Source of the DNA: Virgibacillus aidingensis
GTDB lineage: Bacteria > Bacillota > Bacilli > Bacillales > Amphibacillaceae
DNA: 64,000 nucleotides
Assembly (NCBI RefSeq): GCF_010994035.1
Contig: NZ_WIXN01000002.1
Location: forward strand, 124,001 to 188,000
Direction of reading: 5' to 3'
Shown here one piece after another: positions 36,429-45,684 of the stretch (within the stretch, counting starts at the first letter, position 1; each line of letters opens with the position of its first letter). Made by a program: the position numbers and the translations under genes. The notes under the pieces were generated by a model. That model worked only from the letters and a program-made list of their open reading frames with translations, made no database searches and was not told the DNA's origin.

Positions 36429-37485
36429 ATAGAAAAGGTTCCTCAACCATTTAAAAATTAGGTTTAGTTAAAGGTTGTTTTAAATATTTAGTATTTCATG
36501 ACCTTGTATATTTTAAAGACGGAGAGTTAGGAATGAATATTAGTGTGTAGTTTTGCATTTGTACGTATAGGTTGCAGTGGTGCACCGAAAGAAAGACCAT
36601 AAGGAAAAAGAGGTCCCAGACTATCATCTAGAGTTAAATAAATGAAGTATAGGCTTAATGGTGATGGGTTATGGTTAACAAGGATATTTCGTTTAGTTAG
36701 CGGTAAACTGACTGTTGAATATTACATTTTCTAATGAAAAAGACATATAGAACTTTTACGTTTTTTCTTTTATAACAGATAGGAGAAAAACCTCGAAAGA
36801 GTAGTACAAAATTTTAAAAAAGCGAGTGGAAAAATATATTGGTCCGAGACCCACCAATGTTAATATTTAACTTAGGGTCGTATTGAAACAGACAAAGTCT
36901 ATCGAATCCATCCATCCGTTTTTCCACTCTTTGTTCACTGAGAAAACTTTTATCAAGCGGACTGAAGCTTGGTGCAGCCGATGAAGGCGCAGGAAATTTT
37001 CGGTAACTTGTACTACTCGTCCACACCGAGGGGAACAGCCCCTTTGCTATAATAGAAAACCCAGAGTTTCCTGGTATTTTTTCCCATTTATTTACTATTT
37101 TAAGGAAACACTGGAATTAACAGACAGTAGTTGCATAAAAATTCCGAAACTTCTTGGAAAAATGTATTTCTTTCTCCACTCCAGTTCTTTTTCCGGCAAG
37201 TGCGATGCTATGCGGTTTGTTAGACCTTCATTCTATTACTTACGATAATTGCGTGAAAGAAGAAACTAGCAAAAAGGCTGGCCAATCGGACAGCCCTTAA
37301 CAATTCAAATGCATTCTATTCCAACCCTGTTAACTAAAAAGGTATTGAAACTAGCATCTGTTCCATGCAAACAAACTATCTTTTACTTACACCTAACCCC
37401 CTGTTAATCATACCTAAATAGGGGTTAACTTATACAAAAATAATAATGACCTAGTCATAGATGCTCCCAAAATGATTAAGTACGC
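36429..37485. other. About 1 kb without recognised gene, edge of the defence island
   Basis: There are multiple stops in all frames. A 70-codon frame on the minus strand (36814-37026) is not recognisable. A GGGGAACAGCCCC hairpin at about 37031-37043 is followed by an extended -10-like TGCTATAAT with no gene behind it. Hairpins at 37272-37300 (AAGGCTG/CAGCCCTT) and 37443-37461 (ATGAC/GTCAT, then a T-rich stretch on the minus strand) are weak terminator candidates; the latter may end the catabolic operon. Confidence 0.45.
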
Positions 37486-38595
37486 TTACCCTTCCGTCAA
37501 ATTCAAAAACCTATCCACTTCCTCCTCAGTATTATAAAAATGAGGAGACACCCGGATTCCGGAACGGTAATTAACCGCTATCTGCAAATCGTCGTAAAAA
37601 GATTTATCTCTTCCGGTAAAAAGGGTGATGCCCGAGATGGTTTTTTCAGGAGACTTCACCGTTACATTTGGAATTGAATCCAACCCGCTTCGAAGTCTTT
37701 TTGTCAGCAAGGTTATCCGGTTATAAATATCTTTCCGAATAGGATATAACTGCTTTAAGGCTTCATGTGCTCCGGTGATGGCGGAAAAGTTCATATTTCC
37801 GGTTTCAAAACGGCTTGCAGCTTGAGATGGATTATATATCATGTCTTCGTAATTAAACTTATCCTCCATACTGGCCCAGCCGATCCACGGTGGCTGCATC
37901 TCCTGTAACGCCCGTTCGCTGACATACACAAACGAGAGTCCGTCAGGGCCCATCAGCCATTTAAAGAACCCGCTTACGACAATATCCGCATATACTTTCA
38001 TTAAGTTTAAATCATCGGTGCCGAACCCCTGAATTGCATCTATCACGAAATATATATTATTTTCTCTGCAAAATGAGCCCAGCTTCTCCACATCCAGTTT
38101 GTTTCCATTTGTGGCGTTGACCCAGCTGATGCTGATCACTTTTGTACGTTCGCTGACCGCATGTATAATGTCATCTGCTGATAAGCAGTGATCTTTATGT
38201 TTTACTGTTTTCACTGCTGCACTCTTCTCGCGGGCCGCATGAATCCAAGGGTATACATTGGAAGGGAAATCCAGATCAGTAATTATGATCTCATCGCCTT
38301 CTTTTATAGGTAATCCCATTGCAGCCAGGTTGATCCCTGCTGAAGTATTCCATAAAAAGGCTATCTGCTTTGGATCAGCCTGGATCCATTTCCCAATGAC
38401 TGCCCTCGTTTCTTCTACCTCTGTCCACCAATTGCTAAAATCTGCTCCTTCTTGCTGACGGTAGCTATGAAAACTGGTAATCTTGCTTACAACTGCATCA
38501 TGTAATGGGGACATAGCCGCATGGTCCAGGTATAGTTTATTTGTTCCTGTAATTTGCATACCGCTTCGAAATTGATTGATATCGGCTTTATTCAT
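37486..38595 (-). CDS. Class-V aminotransferase-fold PLP enzyme
   Basis: A 369-residue pyridoxal-phosphate enzyme of the cysteine-desulfurase/isopenicillin-N-epimerase fold. Motifs: FLWNTSAGIN (phosphate-binding side), DLDFPSNVYPW, ISWVNATNG, VIDAIQGFG (Asp contacting the pyridine nitrogen) and SGFFKWLMGPDG with the Schiff-base lysine. It is the last gene of the catabolic operon; its ATG overlaps the M20 gene stop. Its position after a deacylase and with RidA in the same operon suggests a lyase/deaminase or transaminase acting on an amino sugar acid; that role is inferred. The 15-codon upstream extension is rejected. Confidence 0.82.
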   Translation of the reverse strand: MNKADINQFRSGMQITGTNKLYLDHAAMSPLHDAVVSKITSFHSYRQQEGADFSNWWTEVEETRAVIGKWIQADPKQIAFLWNTSAGINLAAMGLPIKEGDEIIITDLDFPSNVYPWIHAAREKSAAVKTVKHKDHCLSADDIIHAVSERTKVISISWVNATNGNKLDVEKLGSFCRENNIYFVIDAIQGFGTDDLNLMKVYADIVVSGFFKWLMGPDGLSFVYVSERALQEMQPPWIGWASMEDKFNYEDMIYNPSQAASRFETGNMNFSAITGAHEALKQLYPIRKDIYNRITLLTKRLRSGLDSIPNVTVKSPEKTISGITLFTGRDKSFYDDLQIAVNYRSGIRVSPHFYNTEEEVDRFLNLTEG

Positions 38596-39787
38596 TGTTG
38601 CCACCTGCTTCTTCAGAAAAATTGCGAAATATTTGGGCATATATGTTTATAGCTTCGATTAACTCCGCAGGATCAATCCACTCATCAGTAGTATGAGCTT
38701 GTCTGATGCTTCCCGGCCCAAATACGACCGTAGGAATATTTTTTGGTGCAATCTTACTTGCATCACATCCAAATTGCAATCCTATATAGTCAAAGTCGCT
38801 GTCCCTATTTTTCATAATATCTTTCAGTTTCATTAAGCTGGCACCGTTAAGATCATTGGAAAGCGGAGGATCAATTAAATAAGGCTGATGCCAGGTAATA
38901 TCCCGGCTTGTCTCTTCGGCGAGTTCCTTATGAACGGTATCTTTAATATGCGCATAAGCTGACTGCCAATCTTCCTGCGGGTTTAAACGTCTGTCTACAT
39001 GGATAGTACACTCTCCAGGTATAATATTAACCTGCTCCCCGCCATGGATTAAATTTTGGCTGATCGCACTCTTTCCGCAAAATGGATGCGTCACTTCTTC
39101 CACTTCTTCACGAACAGTGCTTTTTAAAATTTGAATAACATCAGCCATTTTATCAATCGCATTTTCTCCCTCCCAGGGTGTGGAGGAATGTGCATTTATT
39201 CCGCGGGAAGTAACTTTAAATCGGATACTTCCTTTATGAAATGCCCCTGCTTTTAATTCCGTAGGCTCTCCGACAATGGCCAAGTCTGCCTTTAAGTTAT
39301 CGTCTTCTACTAGGGCATCTACACCCCGGTGGCGATGTTCCTCATCTGCGGTTGCAGCAAATAGGATGTTTAAAGGCAATTCCCCGCCTTCTTCATGAAA
39401 TGCTTTTTGCAGCCCAAGAAGCATGGCGGTAATTTGCCCTTTTGCATCATTCGCGCCGCGCCCGTACCACTTGCCGTCTTTTTCCACCAGCTGAAAAGGA
39501 TCAATTTCCATCCCCTGTACATCTACGGTATCCAAATGGGTTTCCAATAATATAGTTGGAAAGTTTTCCCCTCGGTGGTAAGCAGCAATAATATTATTCC
39601 GGTCAGGCAATACTTCTTTTTTCTCCACCTTCATATAAGGCATTTGCTGCTGCAAATAATCAAATAGATAATCCCCGGCTTCCTTTTCCCCATACTCCAC
39701 TCCATAATCACTTTGTTCCCCGGGGTTTATACTTGGTATCGCAACCAAGCGGGATAGTAAATGATAAGCTTCCGCCTTCCAATCCAT
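38588..39787 (-). CDS. M20-family metallo-deacylase (ArgE/DapE-like)
   Basis: A 399-residue cytoplasmic zinc hydrolase of the acetylornithine deacetylase/succinyl-diaminopimelate desuccinylase group. Zinc motifs are visible: LLETHLDTVDV, GRGANDAKGQ, ATADEEHRHRG and VGEPTELK, followed by a dimerisation lid (about 180-300) and a final FGPGSIRQAHTTDEW. In this operon an N-deacylase acting on an N-acyl amino acid or N-acetyl amino sugar acid is the most natural reading. Substrate choice is inference. Confidence 0.88.
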   Translation of the reverse strand: MDWKAEAYHLLSRLVAIPSINPGEQSDYGVEYGEKEAGDYLFDYLQQQMPYMKVEKKEVLPDRNNIIAAYHRGENFPTILLETHLDTVDVQGMEIDPFQLVEKDGKWYGRGANDAKGQITAMLLGLQKAFHEEGGELPLNILFAATADEEHRHRGVDALVEDDNLKADLAIVGEPTELKAGAFHKGSIRFKVTSRGINAHSSTPWEGENAIDKMADVIQILKSTVREEVEEVTHPFCGKSAISQNLIHGGEQVNIIPGECTIHVDRRLNPQEDWQSAYAHIKDTVHKELAEETSRDITWHQPYLIDPPLSNDLNGASLMKLKDIMKNRDSDFDYIGLQFGCDASKIAPKNIPTVVFGPGSIRQAHTTDEWIDPAELIEAINIYAQIFRNFSEEAGGNNE

Positions 39788-39836
39788 GTTAAATACCTTC
39801 TTTTTATTATTTTTGCGTTTGCTTTTGGCTTTTCAA

Positions 39837-40565
39837 TTAAAATGTTCTCGGGGTAAATACTTTACTCATTTGATCAATTCCCATTTGCACATGGTCCTGC
39901 CCGTTGCTTAGCACGAATAAACGGTGGCCGGGGAACAAAGCATCTGTTTTCAAGTCCGCCAGCTTCCCCATATCCTCTCTGAAATCATGCAGGCTGGAAC
40001 CTGGTGCATTTAATAATCCAATTTCCCCGTTCACAAATACAGTGTCTCCGGAAAAGAGAACATTTTTATCTTTCGCTTCCATATAAAAACAGAACATTCC
40101 CGGGCTGTGACCCTTTACATGAATTGGCTGTAATGTGAGAGAACCGCATTTGACCGCTTCTTCTTCCTTCATTAGAAAGTCCGGCTGAAAATATTTAAAT
40201 TGGTAGCCTTGTGGATACCCTCCCGCATTAATAGCCAACTCCAGGGCAAGCTCCACTTCATCCCTGTTATTTTGCATCCATTCATTTTCGACATCGGAGA
40301 GCCAGACTTCCTTACCTTCCTGCTGAAAAAACTGGCTGCCTCCTCCATGATCGGCATGAGAATGTGTACAGATGATACGGGAAACCTTGTTCCAGTCCAT
40401 CACTTTTTCAACGTTCTGCTTTAACCGTTCCGGCTCTATACCTACACCACTGTCAATGATGACAGCATCATCACCGCCATCGACCAAATATACATGGCAA
40501 TCATAGCGGTTGGAAAGACCAATTTCTCCGCTGCCTATTAAATGTACTTTTTCTGTTAATTGCAT
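39837..40565 (-). CDS. Metallo-beta-lactamase-fold hydrolase
   Basis: A 242-residue binuclear metal hydrolase with THSHADHGG (HxHxDH core), VKGHSPGMF, FSGDTVF and a final PGHR. It is of the size and type that includes lactonases and glyoxalase-II-like thioesterases. Between an oxidoreductase and a deacylase in a sugar-acid operon, a lactonase role fits best; this is inferred from context. The start at 40565 lies four bases after the Gfo/Idh/MocA stop, showing cotranscription. Confidence 0.85.
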   Translation of the reverse strand: MQLTEKVHLIGSGEIGLSNRYDCHVYLVDGGDDAVIIDSGVGIEPERLKQNVEKVMDWNKVSRIICTHSHADHGGGSQFFQQEGKEVWLSDVENEWMQNNRDEVELALELAINAGGYPQGYQFKYFQPDFLMKEEEAVKCGSLTLQPIHVKGHSPGMFCFYMEAKDKNVLFSGDTVFVNGEIGLLNAPGSSLHDFREDMGKLADLKTDALFPGHRLFVLSNGQDHVQMGIDQMSKVFTPRTF

Positions 40566-40568
40566 GGA

Positions 40569-41561
40569 CTATAACTCCTTCCATTGTATTTCCCTTTTTT
40601 CACTGGCAGAACGAATTAACCCTTCAGAGATTTTCACACCTACCGCAGCTTCTTCCATGGTGATAACCGGAGCTGCGCTTCCTTCCATCAAACGCAGGAA
40701 ATGTTCCAGTTCATTGCGCAATGCCCCGGATACCACTCCATGCACTGCAGGAGTGAGCTGTATGTCAGGCTGTGATAGCTGGCCATTTCTCATGATGTGA
40801 ATATTATCTCCGGGATAACGGAACTTCAGATGGCCTTCATCCATCATCGCTTCAAATTCCACATCTAAATATTGGCCATATTCATTGGGCAGGCACCACT
40901 GGGTCTCCAGTGAGCAAAGCAATCCATCTTCAAATTCTATCAGCCCTAATAATATTCCAGGCGTCTCGTTATTGGAATCAATTTGTCTCTGCATGGCATA
41001 CATCCGCTTCGGCAAACTGGATGTATTCCAGATGATTTGGTCTATATCATGGGAAAGGGCCATAAAAACCGGGTGTGTTCTGGAATGTAAATTAAAGCGT
41101 TCCACCGGCACATTCCGCTTCACCTTTAATGATTTCAAATTACCTTTTTGCTCATTTAAAGCTTCTTTCACCCTGGCATAGCCGGGATCAAAACGAAGCA
41201 TATGCCCAGGCATGATAATGCTCTCTGATTCCTTCTCAAGCTTTACAAGATTTTCTGCAGTTTCGATACTGGTTGCAACGGGCTTTTCCAATAATACGTG
41301 TTTCCCATAGGATGCTGCCAGTCTGGCAAGAGGCTCATGACTCTTCTCATCTGTAGCTATAATTACCCCGTCAAGTTCTTTTTCTTTTAATAATTCCGCC
41401 GCATCCGTATACGTGTTTTTAATATGGAACCTATTGGCGGCATGGGATAATTGCTCTTCATTCAGGTCACAAATGCCAAACAGGTTCACCCCTCTCATGG
41501 ATTGGAGTGTTTGGATATGCTCCAATCCAAACACTCCCGCTCCAATCACTCCAATGTTCAT
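40569..41561 (-). CDS. Gfo/Idh/MocA-family oxidoreductase
   Basis: A 330-residue NAD(P)-dependent dehydrogenase. The N-terminal Rossmann fold begins with IGVIGAGVFGLEHIQ; ATDEKSHEPLA and LLEKPVATS (EKP motif) follow, then the C-terminal alpha/beta substrate domain with HDIDQIIW. Members oxidise sugars and inositols, often at C1 or C3. The ATG at 41559-41561 follows AAGAAGG; an eight-codon extension is rejected. In this operon it is a candidate for oxidising an imported amino sugar. Confidence 0.9.
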   Translation of the reverse strand: MNIGVIGAGVFGLEHIQTLQSMRGVNLFGICDLNEEQLSHAANRFHIKNTYTDAAELLKEKELDGVIIATDEKSHEPLARLAASYGKHVLLEKPVATSIETAENLVKLEKESESIIMPGHMLRFDPGYARVKEALNEQKGNLKSLKVKRNVPVERFNLHSRTHPVFMALSHDIDQIIWNTSSLPKRMYAMQRQIDSNNETPGILLGLIEFEDGLLCSLETQWCLPNEYGQYLDVEFEAMMDEGHLKFRYPGDNIHIMRNGQLSQPDIQLTPAVHGVVSGALRNELEHFLRLMEGSAAPVITMEEAAVGVKISEGLIRSASEKREIQWKEL

Positions 41562-41608
41562 ACTTTTTCCTTCTTTGTACAACATGAATTCCTCCGTCTG
41601 AGAAGTAT

Positions 41609-43099
41609 TTAACCTTCTTCACTTGTTTCTTTGCTTCCGATTCTTTCCAGGAATTTATTTACTTTCTCTTCATGTTTATTAGTAGCTGGAATCATGTAAC
41701 TGAGAATTACCCCTACTATTAGTGTAACTAGTGTACTTGTCGCGGTAGTAGCAGCCAATCCCTGAATGCCGCCCACTCCCAGAATGGAAACAACAAAGCC
41801 TAAAATAGTACCGGAGAGAATAGAGATAACCGCTGCAGTCGCTTTCATTCTTCTCCAGAAAATGGCCAGACATACGATAACAAATATTGGCATATCGGTA
41901 ATGGCAATGACGTTTAATATGGCATCAACCGCACCGCCCAATAATGGTGTAATGAGTGCCCATGAAGTACCGATAACCGCCAGCACAATCGTTGTAATAC
42001 GGGAAACCTTTAAATAATGCTTTTCTGATTCTTTTGGCTTCCATTTTTTATAAAAGTCCTCTGTAAATAAAGAGGATGAAGCTAATAATGCGGAGTCAGC
42101 AGTCGATATACCGGCTGATAATATAGCCGCAAAGAAAATCCCCAAAAGTCCTACAGGAAGCAATTCCACATATACTGCAGGGCCTACCATATCCGGATTC
42201 AACGATGCCACTACTTCCGGTGAAAGCAATGATCTGGCTGCAAGACCAGGCAGCACTTCCAGAATGGCAACCGGAATGGCAACGATCGCTGTAAAGATTA
42301 AACCCCAGCGGGCAACATTAACAGATTTTGCTGCCAAACCGCGCTGCATGACAAATTGGCTTGTAATAAAGTATGGAAAACCAAGTAACGTCATGGCAAG
42401 AATCCAAGGCCAGCCATTTGCACTTTCCGCAGAAGGCACCCACTCTGTTAAGTTGGATGGCACCGATTCCACCACTCCGGACCAACCGCCCAATTCATTA
42501 AAGATATAAAAACCGCCGAGGAACAATCCGGCAAACATGATAACAAACATTAATGAGTCAGTTATTGCAACAGACCTGAGTCCGCCCAGGTAAGTATAAA
42601 TCACAACGATAACTGCAATTCCCAATACCAGCCAAGTAATATCTACTCCAAATAAAATACCCAAAATAACTGCTGCCGCATATACGGTTACTCCGTAGCG
42701 GTTTAAAGTATCCGCAATAATCCAAATAACACTAATGATCCCACGGACACGTCCGTCATACCTGTCTTCAAAAATTTCGGACATCGTATTGTAACGGAGT
42801 TTTCGATAAATAGGAATAAAAATAACAGCAGCAAGCACACAGGCCATGGCATTTAATGCAATCCATGAAACAGATATACCTGCATCATATACAACCCCCG
42901 GCTTCCCTACTAAACTCCATGAGGAGAAGTTTGTTGCACTAAAAGTAGCTACCAGCATAAAGGGGCCAAAGGTCCGTCCGGCAACAGAAAAATCTTCAAA
43001 TTCTCCTACCCCGCGGGAAACCCACCAACCGATAAATAATGTAACGATTACAAAAATAATAACAATCGATATATCAATTCCAGATACAGTATAATCCAT
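41609..43099 (-). CDS. Sodium:solute symporter (SSS family)
   Basis: A 496-residue polytopic membrane transporter with about 13 helices and the SSS pattern SVAGRTFGPFMLVATFSATNFSSWSLVG early, and GIFFAAILSAGISTADSALLASSSLFTEDFYKKW (sodium-site helix 8 region). It imports its solute with sodium. It probably brings the operon's sugar-like substrate into the cell. It sits 17 bases after a small membrane protein gene that may be its accessory subunit. Confidence 0.92.
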   Translation of the reverse strand: MDYTVSGIDISIVIIFVIVTLFIGWWVSRGVGEFEDFSVAGRTFGPFMLVATFSATNFSSWSLVGKPGVVYDAGISVSWIALNAMACVLAAVIFIPIYRKLRYNTMSEIFEDRYDGRVRGIISVIWIIADTLNRYGVTVYAAAVILGILFGVDITWLVLGIAVIVVIYTYLGGLRSVAITDSLMFVIMFAGLFLGGFYIFNELGGWSGVVESVPSNLTEWVPSAESANGWPWILAMTLLGFPYFITSQFVMQRGLAAKSVNVARWGLIFTAIVAIPVAILEVLPGLAARSLLSPEVVASLNPDMVGPAVYVELLPVGLLGIFFAAILSAGISTADSALLASSSLFTEDFYKKWKPKESEKHYLKVSRITTIVLAVIGTSWALITPLLGGAVDAILNVIAITDMPIFVIVCLAIFWRRMKATAAVISILSGTILGFVVSILGVGGIQGLAATTATSTLVTLIVGVILSYMIPATNKHEEKVNKFLERIGSKETSEEG

Positions 43100-43116
43100 A
43101 TTTTTTACCCCTTTTC

Positions 43117-43452
43117 TTATTCCCCTTCTCGTTCTTCTTTAGATACCATCATTTTCAGCATTTCATTTCTGGCGACGGCAATCAATCCGCCAAAGATCCA
43201 AAGTCCGTATCCCCACCAGACAAAAGGTGACACCTGTTCAGAAGTGAATCCTGGCCGGAATAATAAAGCGACGACGAATAGAGCTAAACCAAAATACATA
43301 ATCCCCATTCCATAACGCCCTTTTATTTTTGGTGACTTTTCCTGTTTTTCGAATAGAATTTTTCCGCGCAGTTCCATAATCGTTCCTATGATTAATACAA
43401 TTGCAAACAAACCAACAGAACCTAAAATTAATACACTACCTAAGTCCATCAC
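43117..43452 (-). CDS. Small membrane protein associated with the SSS symporter
   Basis: A 111-residue protein with about three transmembrane helices (residues 7-25, 48-65 and 77-95) and charged loops. I do not recognise a named domain. Its start overlaps the KDPG aldolase stop and it directly precedes the SSS transporter, like the small partner subunits encoded with some SSS permeases (for example pantothenate or acetate type). An accessory role in transport is inferred from position. Confidence 0.65.
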   Translation of the reverse strand: MMDLGSVLILGSVGLFAIVLIIGTIMELRGKILFEKQEKSPKIKGRYGMGIMYFGLALFVVALLFRPGFTSEQVSPFVWWGYGLWIFGGLIAVARNEMLKMMVSKEEREGE

Positions 43453-44093
43453 TATTCCCCCTTCTTCTTAAGCGATTCAAGCTGAAACTCTTTTAACCTT
43501 TGAACGATCAGTGATTTTTCATTTTTTTGCACCCAATCTTTCGGGAAGAGACTGCTGCCTATTCCAACAGCCTGCACTCCTGCCTCAAACCAGGAATTCA
43601 CGTTGTCCAGCCCTACACCGCCTACTGCCATAAGGTTCACATGATTTAATGATGCCAGCACATCCTTAATATATCCGGGACCAACTTGTCTCACAGGAAA
43701 AACTTTAATCAAGTCAGCTCCCGCTTCATATGCCTGCTGTATTTCTGTTGGCGAATATGCACCCGGTATATAAGGAATGTTCAGCCGCCTTGAAGTATTG
43801 GCTACATCAGCCGAAAAGCTTGGGCTCAAGAAAAAGGCAGCACCATAATCAGCAGCTTTATATGCAATTGGCGTGTCCACTACTGTTCCAGCCCCCACCG
43901 TAAGATCACGGCCAAACTTTTGATTTAGTCCGTTTATTAAGTCAAAACTGCCCGGCTGGTTTACAGATATTTCTAAAATACTTATATCTGTTTCCAGTAA
44001 ACATTCCACAAGGAAATAGGCTTCTTCTTCGGGAACGCCCCTAAGGATCGGCAGTATCTTCTGTCTCTTAATGCTTTCTATCATAAAATTCAC
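43452..44093 (-). CDS. eda: 2-dehydro-3-deoxy-phosphogluconate / 4-hydroxy-2-oxoglutarate aldolase
   Basis: A 213-residue class I aldolase that cleaves KDPG to pyruvate and glyceraldehyde 3-phosphate. Visible are ILPILRGVPEEEAY, LEISVNQPGSFDLI, VGAGTVVD, FFLSPSFSADV and the Schiff-base lysine in GADLIKVFPV, then VGGVGLDNVNSWFEAG. It is placed immediately after the KDG kinase gene (two-base gap), as in many kdg operons. Confidence 0.93.
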   Translation of the reverse strand: MNFMIESIKRQKILPILRGVPEEEAYFLVECLLETDISILEISVNQPGSFDLINGLNQKFGRDLTVGAGTVVDTPIAYKAADYGAAFFLSPSFSADVANTSRRLNIPYIPGAYSPTEIQQAYEAGADLIKVFPVRQVGPGYIKDVLASLNHVNLMAVGGVGLDNVNSWFEAGVQAVGIGSSLFPKDWVQKNEKSLIVQRLKEFQLESLKKKGE

Positions 44094-44095
44094 CT

Positions 44096-45043
44096 CTATC
44101 TTATGGTTTCACTATCTTCTTTCAGAAAAGATTGTAATTCTTTCTGTGTCGGCAAACCGCCGGTATCTCCTTCTGTACTTATGGCAAAGGCAGCTAAAGC
44201 ATGTCCATATACAATCGACTCCACTCTTGTTTTACCGTTTAAGTAACCATGGAGAAAACCTGCCGCAAAAGCATCGCCGGCCCCTACTTCATCAATGACA
44301 TTGTTGATCTCAAATGATTTAACGAATTCCGTATGTCCATCCTCTATTAACCAGGCACCTTTAGCTCCGTCTTTCACGACCATGGCAGGAATTTTCCATT
44401 CAAGTGCAAATTTTTCAATGTCCTGTAAAGTCTCTAAGCCTAATAGCATTTTTAATTCATCTTTTCCGGGAAGAAAGATATCACTCTCTTTAATAATGGG
44501 CAGCAATGTTTCCCTGGCTTCCTCAATATTCCATAATTTAAGTCTCACATTTGGATCGAAACTGATAAGCTTATTATATTTCTTTCCAAGACGGACCACT
44601 TCTGTCACAAGTTTTTTGCAGCTATCGCTTAATGACGGCGTAATTCCTGTAATATGGATGATTTTACATTGTTCGATCCACGCCGGGTCAATATCTTCTG
44701 CGGAGAGTGCAGAGGCAGCAGATTTCTCCCGGTAATATAGTACTTCCGTATTTAATAAAGACCTTTTCTGCTTAAACATCAATCCCGTTTGATTTGCAGG
44801 ATCTCTGGTTACACCCTCCGTATCTATACCTTCTGCCCTTAAAGTATGCAAAATTTTTTGACCGAAGACGTCCTCCCCAACCCGGCTTACCCATTTCACT
44901 TTATGATTGAGGCGGGCAAGTGCTGTTGCAACATTAGACTCTGCTCCTGCTATAGAAACAGAAGCCTGGCTTGTACGAACAATCGACTCATCGTTGATTG
45001 TAGAGAAAGCCACCATTGATTCCCCAAAAGTCAGCACGTCCAT
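44096..45043 (-). CDS. kdgK: 2-keto-3-deoxygluconate kinase-like PfkB sugar kinase
   Basis: A 315-residue ribokinase-fold kinase. It has the N-terminal substrate side SIAGAESNVATALARL and the C-terminal PfkB signature DEVGAGDAFAAGFLHG with catalytic Asp. Together with the neighbouring KDPG aldolase and a KdgR-like regulator, the substrate is most likely 2-keto-3-deoxygluconate, giving KDPG. It lies ten bases after the RidA gene. Confidence 0.88.
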   Translation of the reverse strand: MDVLTFGESMVAFSTINDESIVRTSQASVSIAGAESNVATALARLNHKVKWVSRVGEDVFGQKILHTLRAEGIDTEGVTRDPANQTGLMFKQKRSLLNTEVLYYREKSAASALSAEDIDPAWIEQCKIIHITGITPSLSDSCKKLVTEVVRLGKKYNKLISFDPNVRLKLWNIEEARETLLPIIKESDIFLPGKDELKMLLGLETLQDIEKFALEWKIPAMVVKDGAKGAWLIEDGHTEFVKSFEINNVIDEVGAGDAFAAGFLHGYLNGKTRVESIVYGHALAAFAISTEGDTGGLPTQKELQSFLKEDSETIR

Positions 45044-45053
45044 GTTAAAACTC

Positions 45054-45524
45054 CTATTCCTGTTCCAATTCTACAATTGTTTCTATTTCCACCGGTGTAT
45101 TAAAAGGCAGTTCATTTGCTGAAAGTGCGGAACGGGAATGCTTGCCTTTTTCGCCGAATACTTCTTCCAGCAGTTCCGAAGCTCCGTTTATAACATATGG
45201 ATGTTCGACAAAACCATCTGCCGAATTTACAAATCCTAATAATTTCACAAAATGCTTTATCTTATCAAGGTCCCCAATTTCCGCTTTCAATACTGCCAGT
45301 GTATTGATCATGGCCTGACGGGAAGCTTCGTATCCTTGTTCTACCGTTAAATCTGATCCTACTTTCCCTTCATAGATCAATGTACCGTTATCACGGCAGT
45401 CCTGGCCTGACACATATACCAGATTGTTGCTGAAACGTTTGGCAGGAACATAAACGGCTGCCGGTTTTGGCGCTTCAGGCAGTTCAATGCCCAGCTCTTT
45501 CAGTTTCTGTTCGATTTTACTCAT
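45054..45524 (-). CDS. RidA-family (YjgF/UK114) imine deaminase
   Basis: A 156-residue RidA-superfamily protein, slightly longer than the 125-130-residue archetype. The conserved YVSGQDCRD, HFVKLLGFVNS and the active-site arginine region KHSRSALSANELPFNTPVEIE are present. RidA proteins hydrolyse reactive enamine/imine intermediates made by PLP enzymes; a PLP enzyme is encoded in the same operon. AGGAG precedes the ATG. It is the first structural gene after the regulator, with a KdgR-like operator 130 bases upstream. Confidence 0.88.
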   Translation of the reverse strand: MSKIEQKLKELGIELPEAPKPAAVYVPAKRFSNNLVYVSGQDCRDNGTLIYEGKVGSDLTVEQGYEASRQAMINTLAVLKAEIGDLDKIKHFVKLLGFVNSADGFVEHPYVINGASELLEEVFGEKGKHSRSALSANELPFNTPVEIETIVELEQE

Positions 45525-45652
45525 ATGCTCACTCCTAAAATATTATCCCTTTTAAGGTTTTTCACTCTTATTTTCACAATTACGGATATTATTTATCCAG
45601 ATGTTGGGTTCTATTCATGTTTTCTGTTGGAATAACTTATATGTTTTAATTA

Positions 45653-45670
45653 TTAAAACACCGTTTTATA
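45653..45670 (-). promoter_or_regulatory. KdgR-like operator upstream of the catabolic genes
   Basis: The palindrome AAAACACCGTTTT (45655-45667), flanked by TTA and ATA, matches the GAAAC-N3-GTTTC type of site known for KdgR/IclR regulators. The same motif recurs in front of the iclR gene. It lies between iclR and ridA. Confidence 0.7.
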
Positions 45671-45684
45671 TATGGGTGAAAAAA

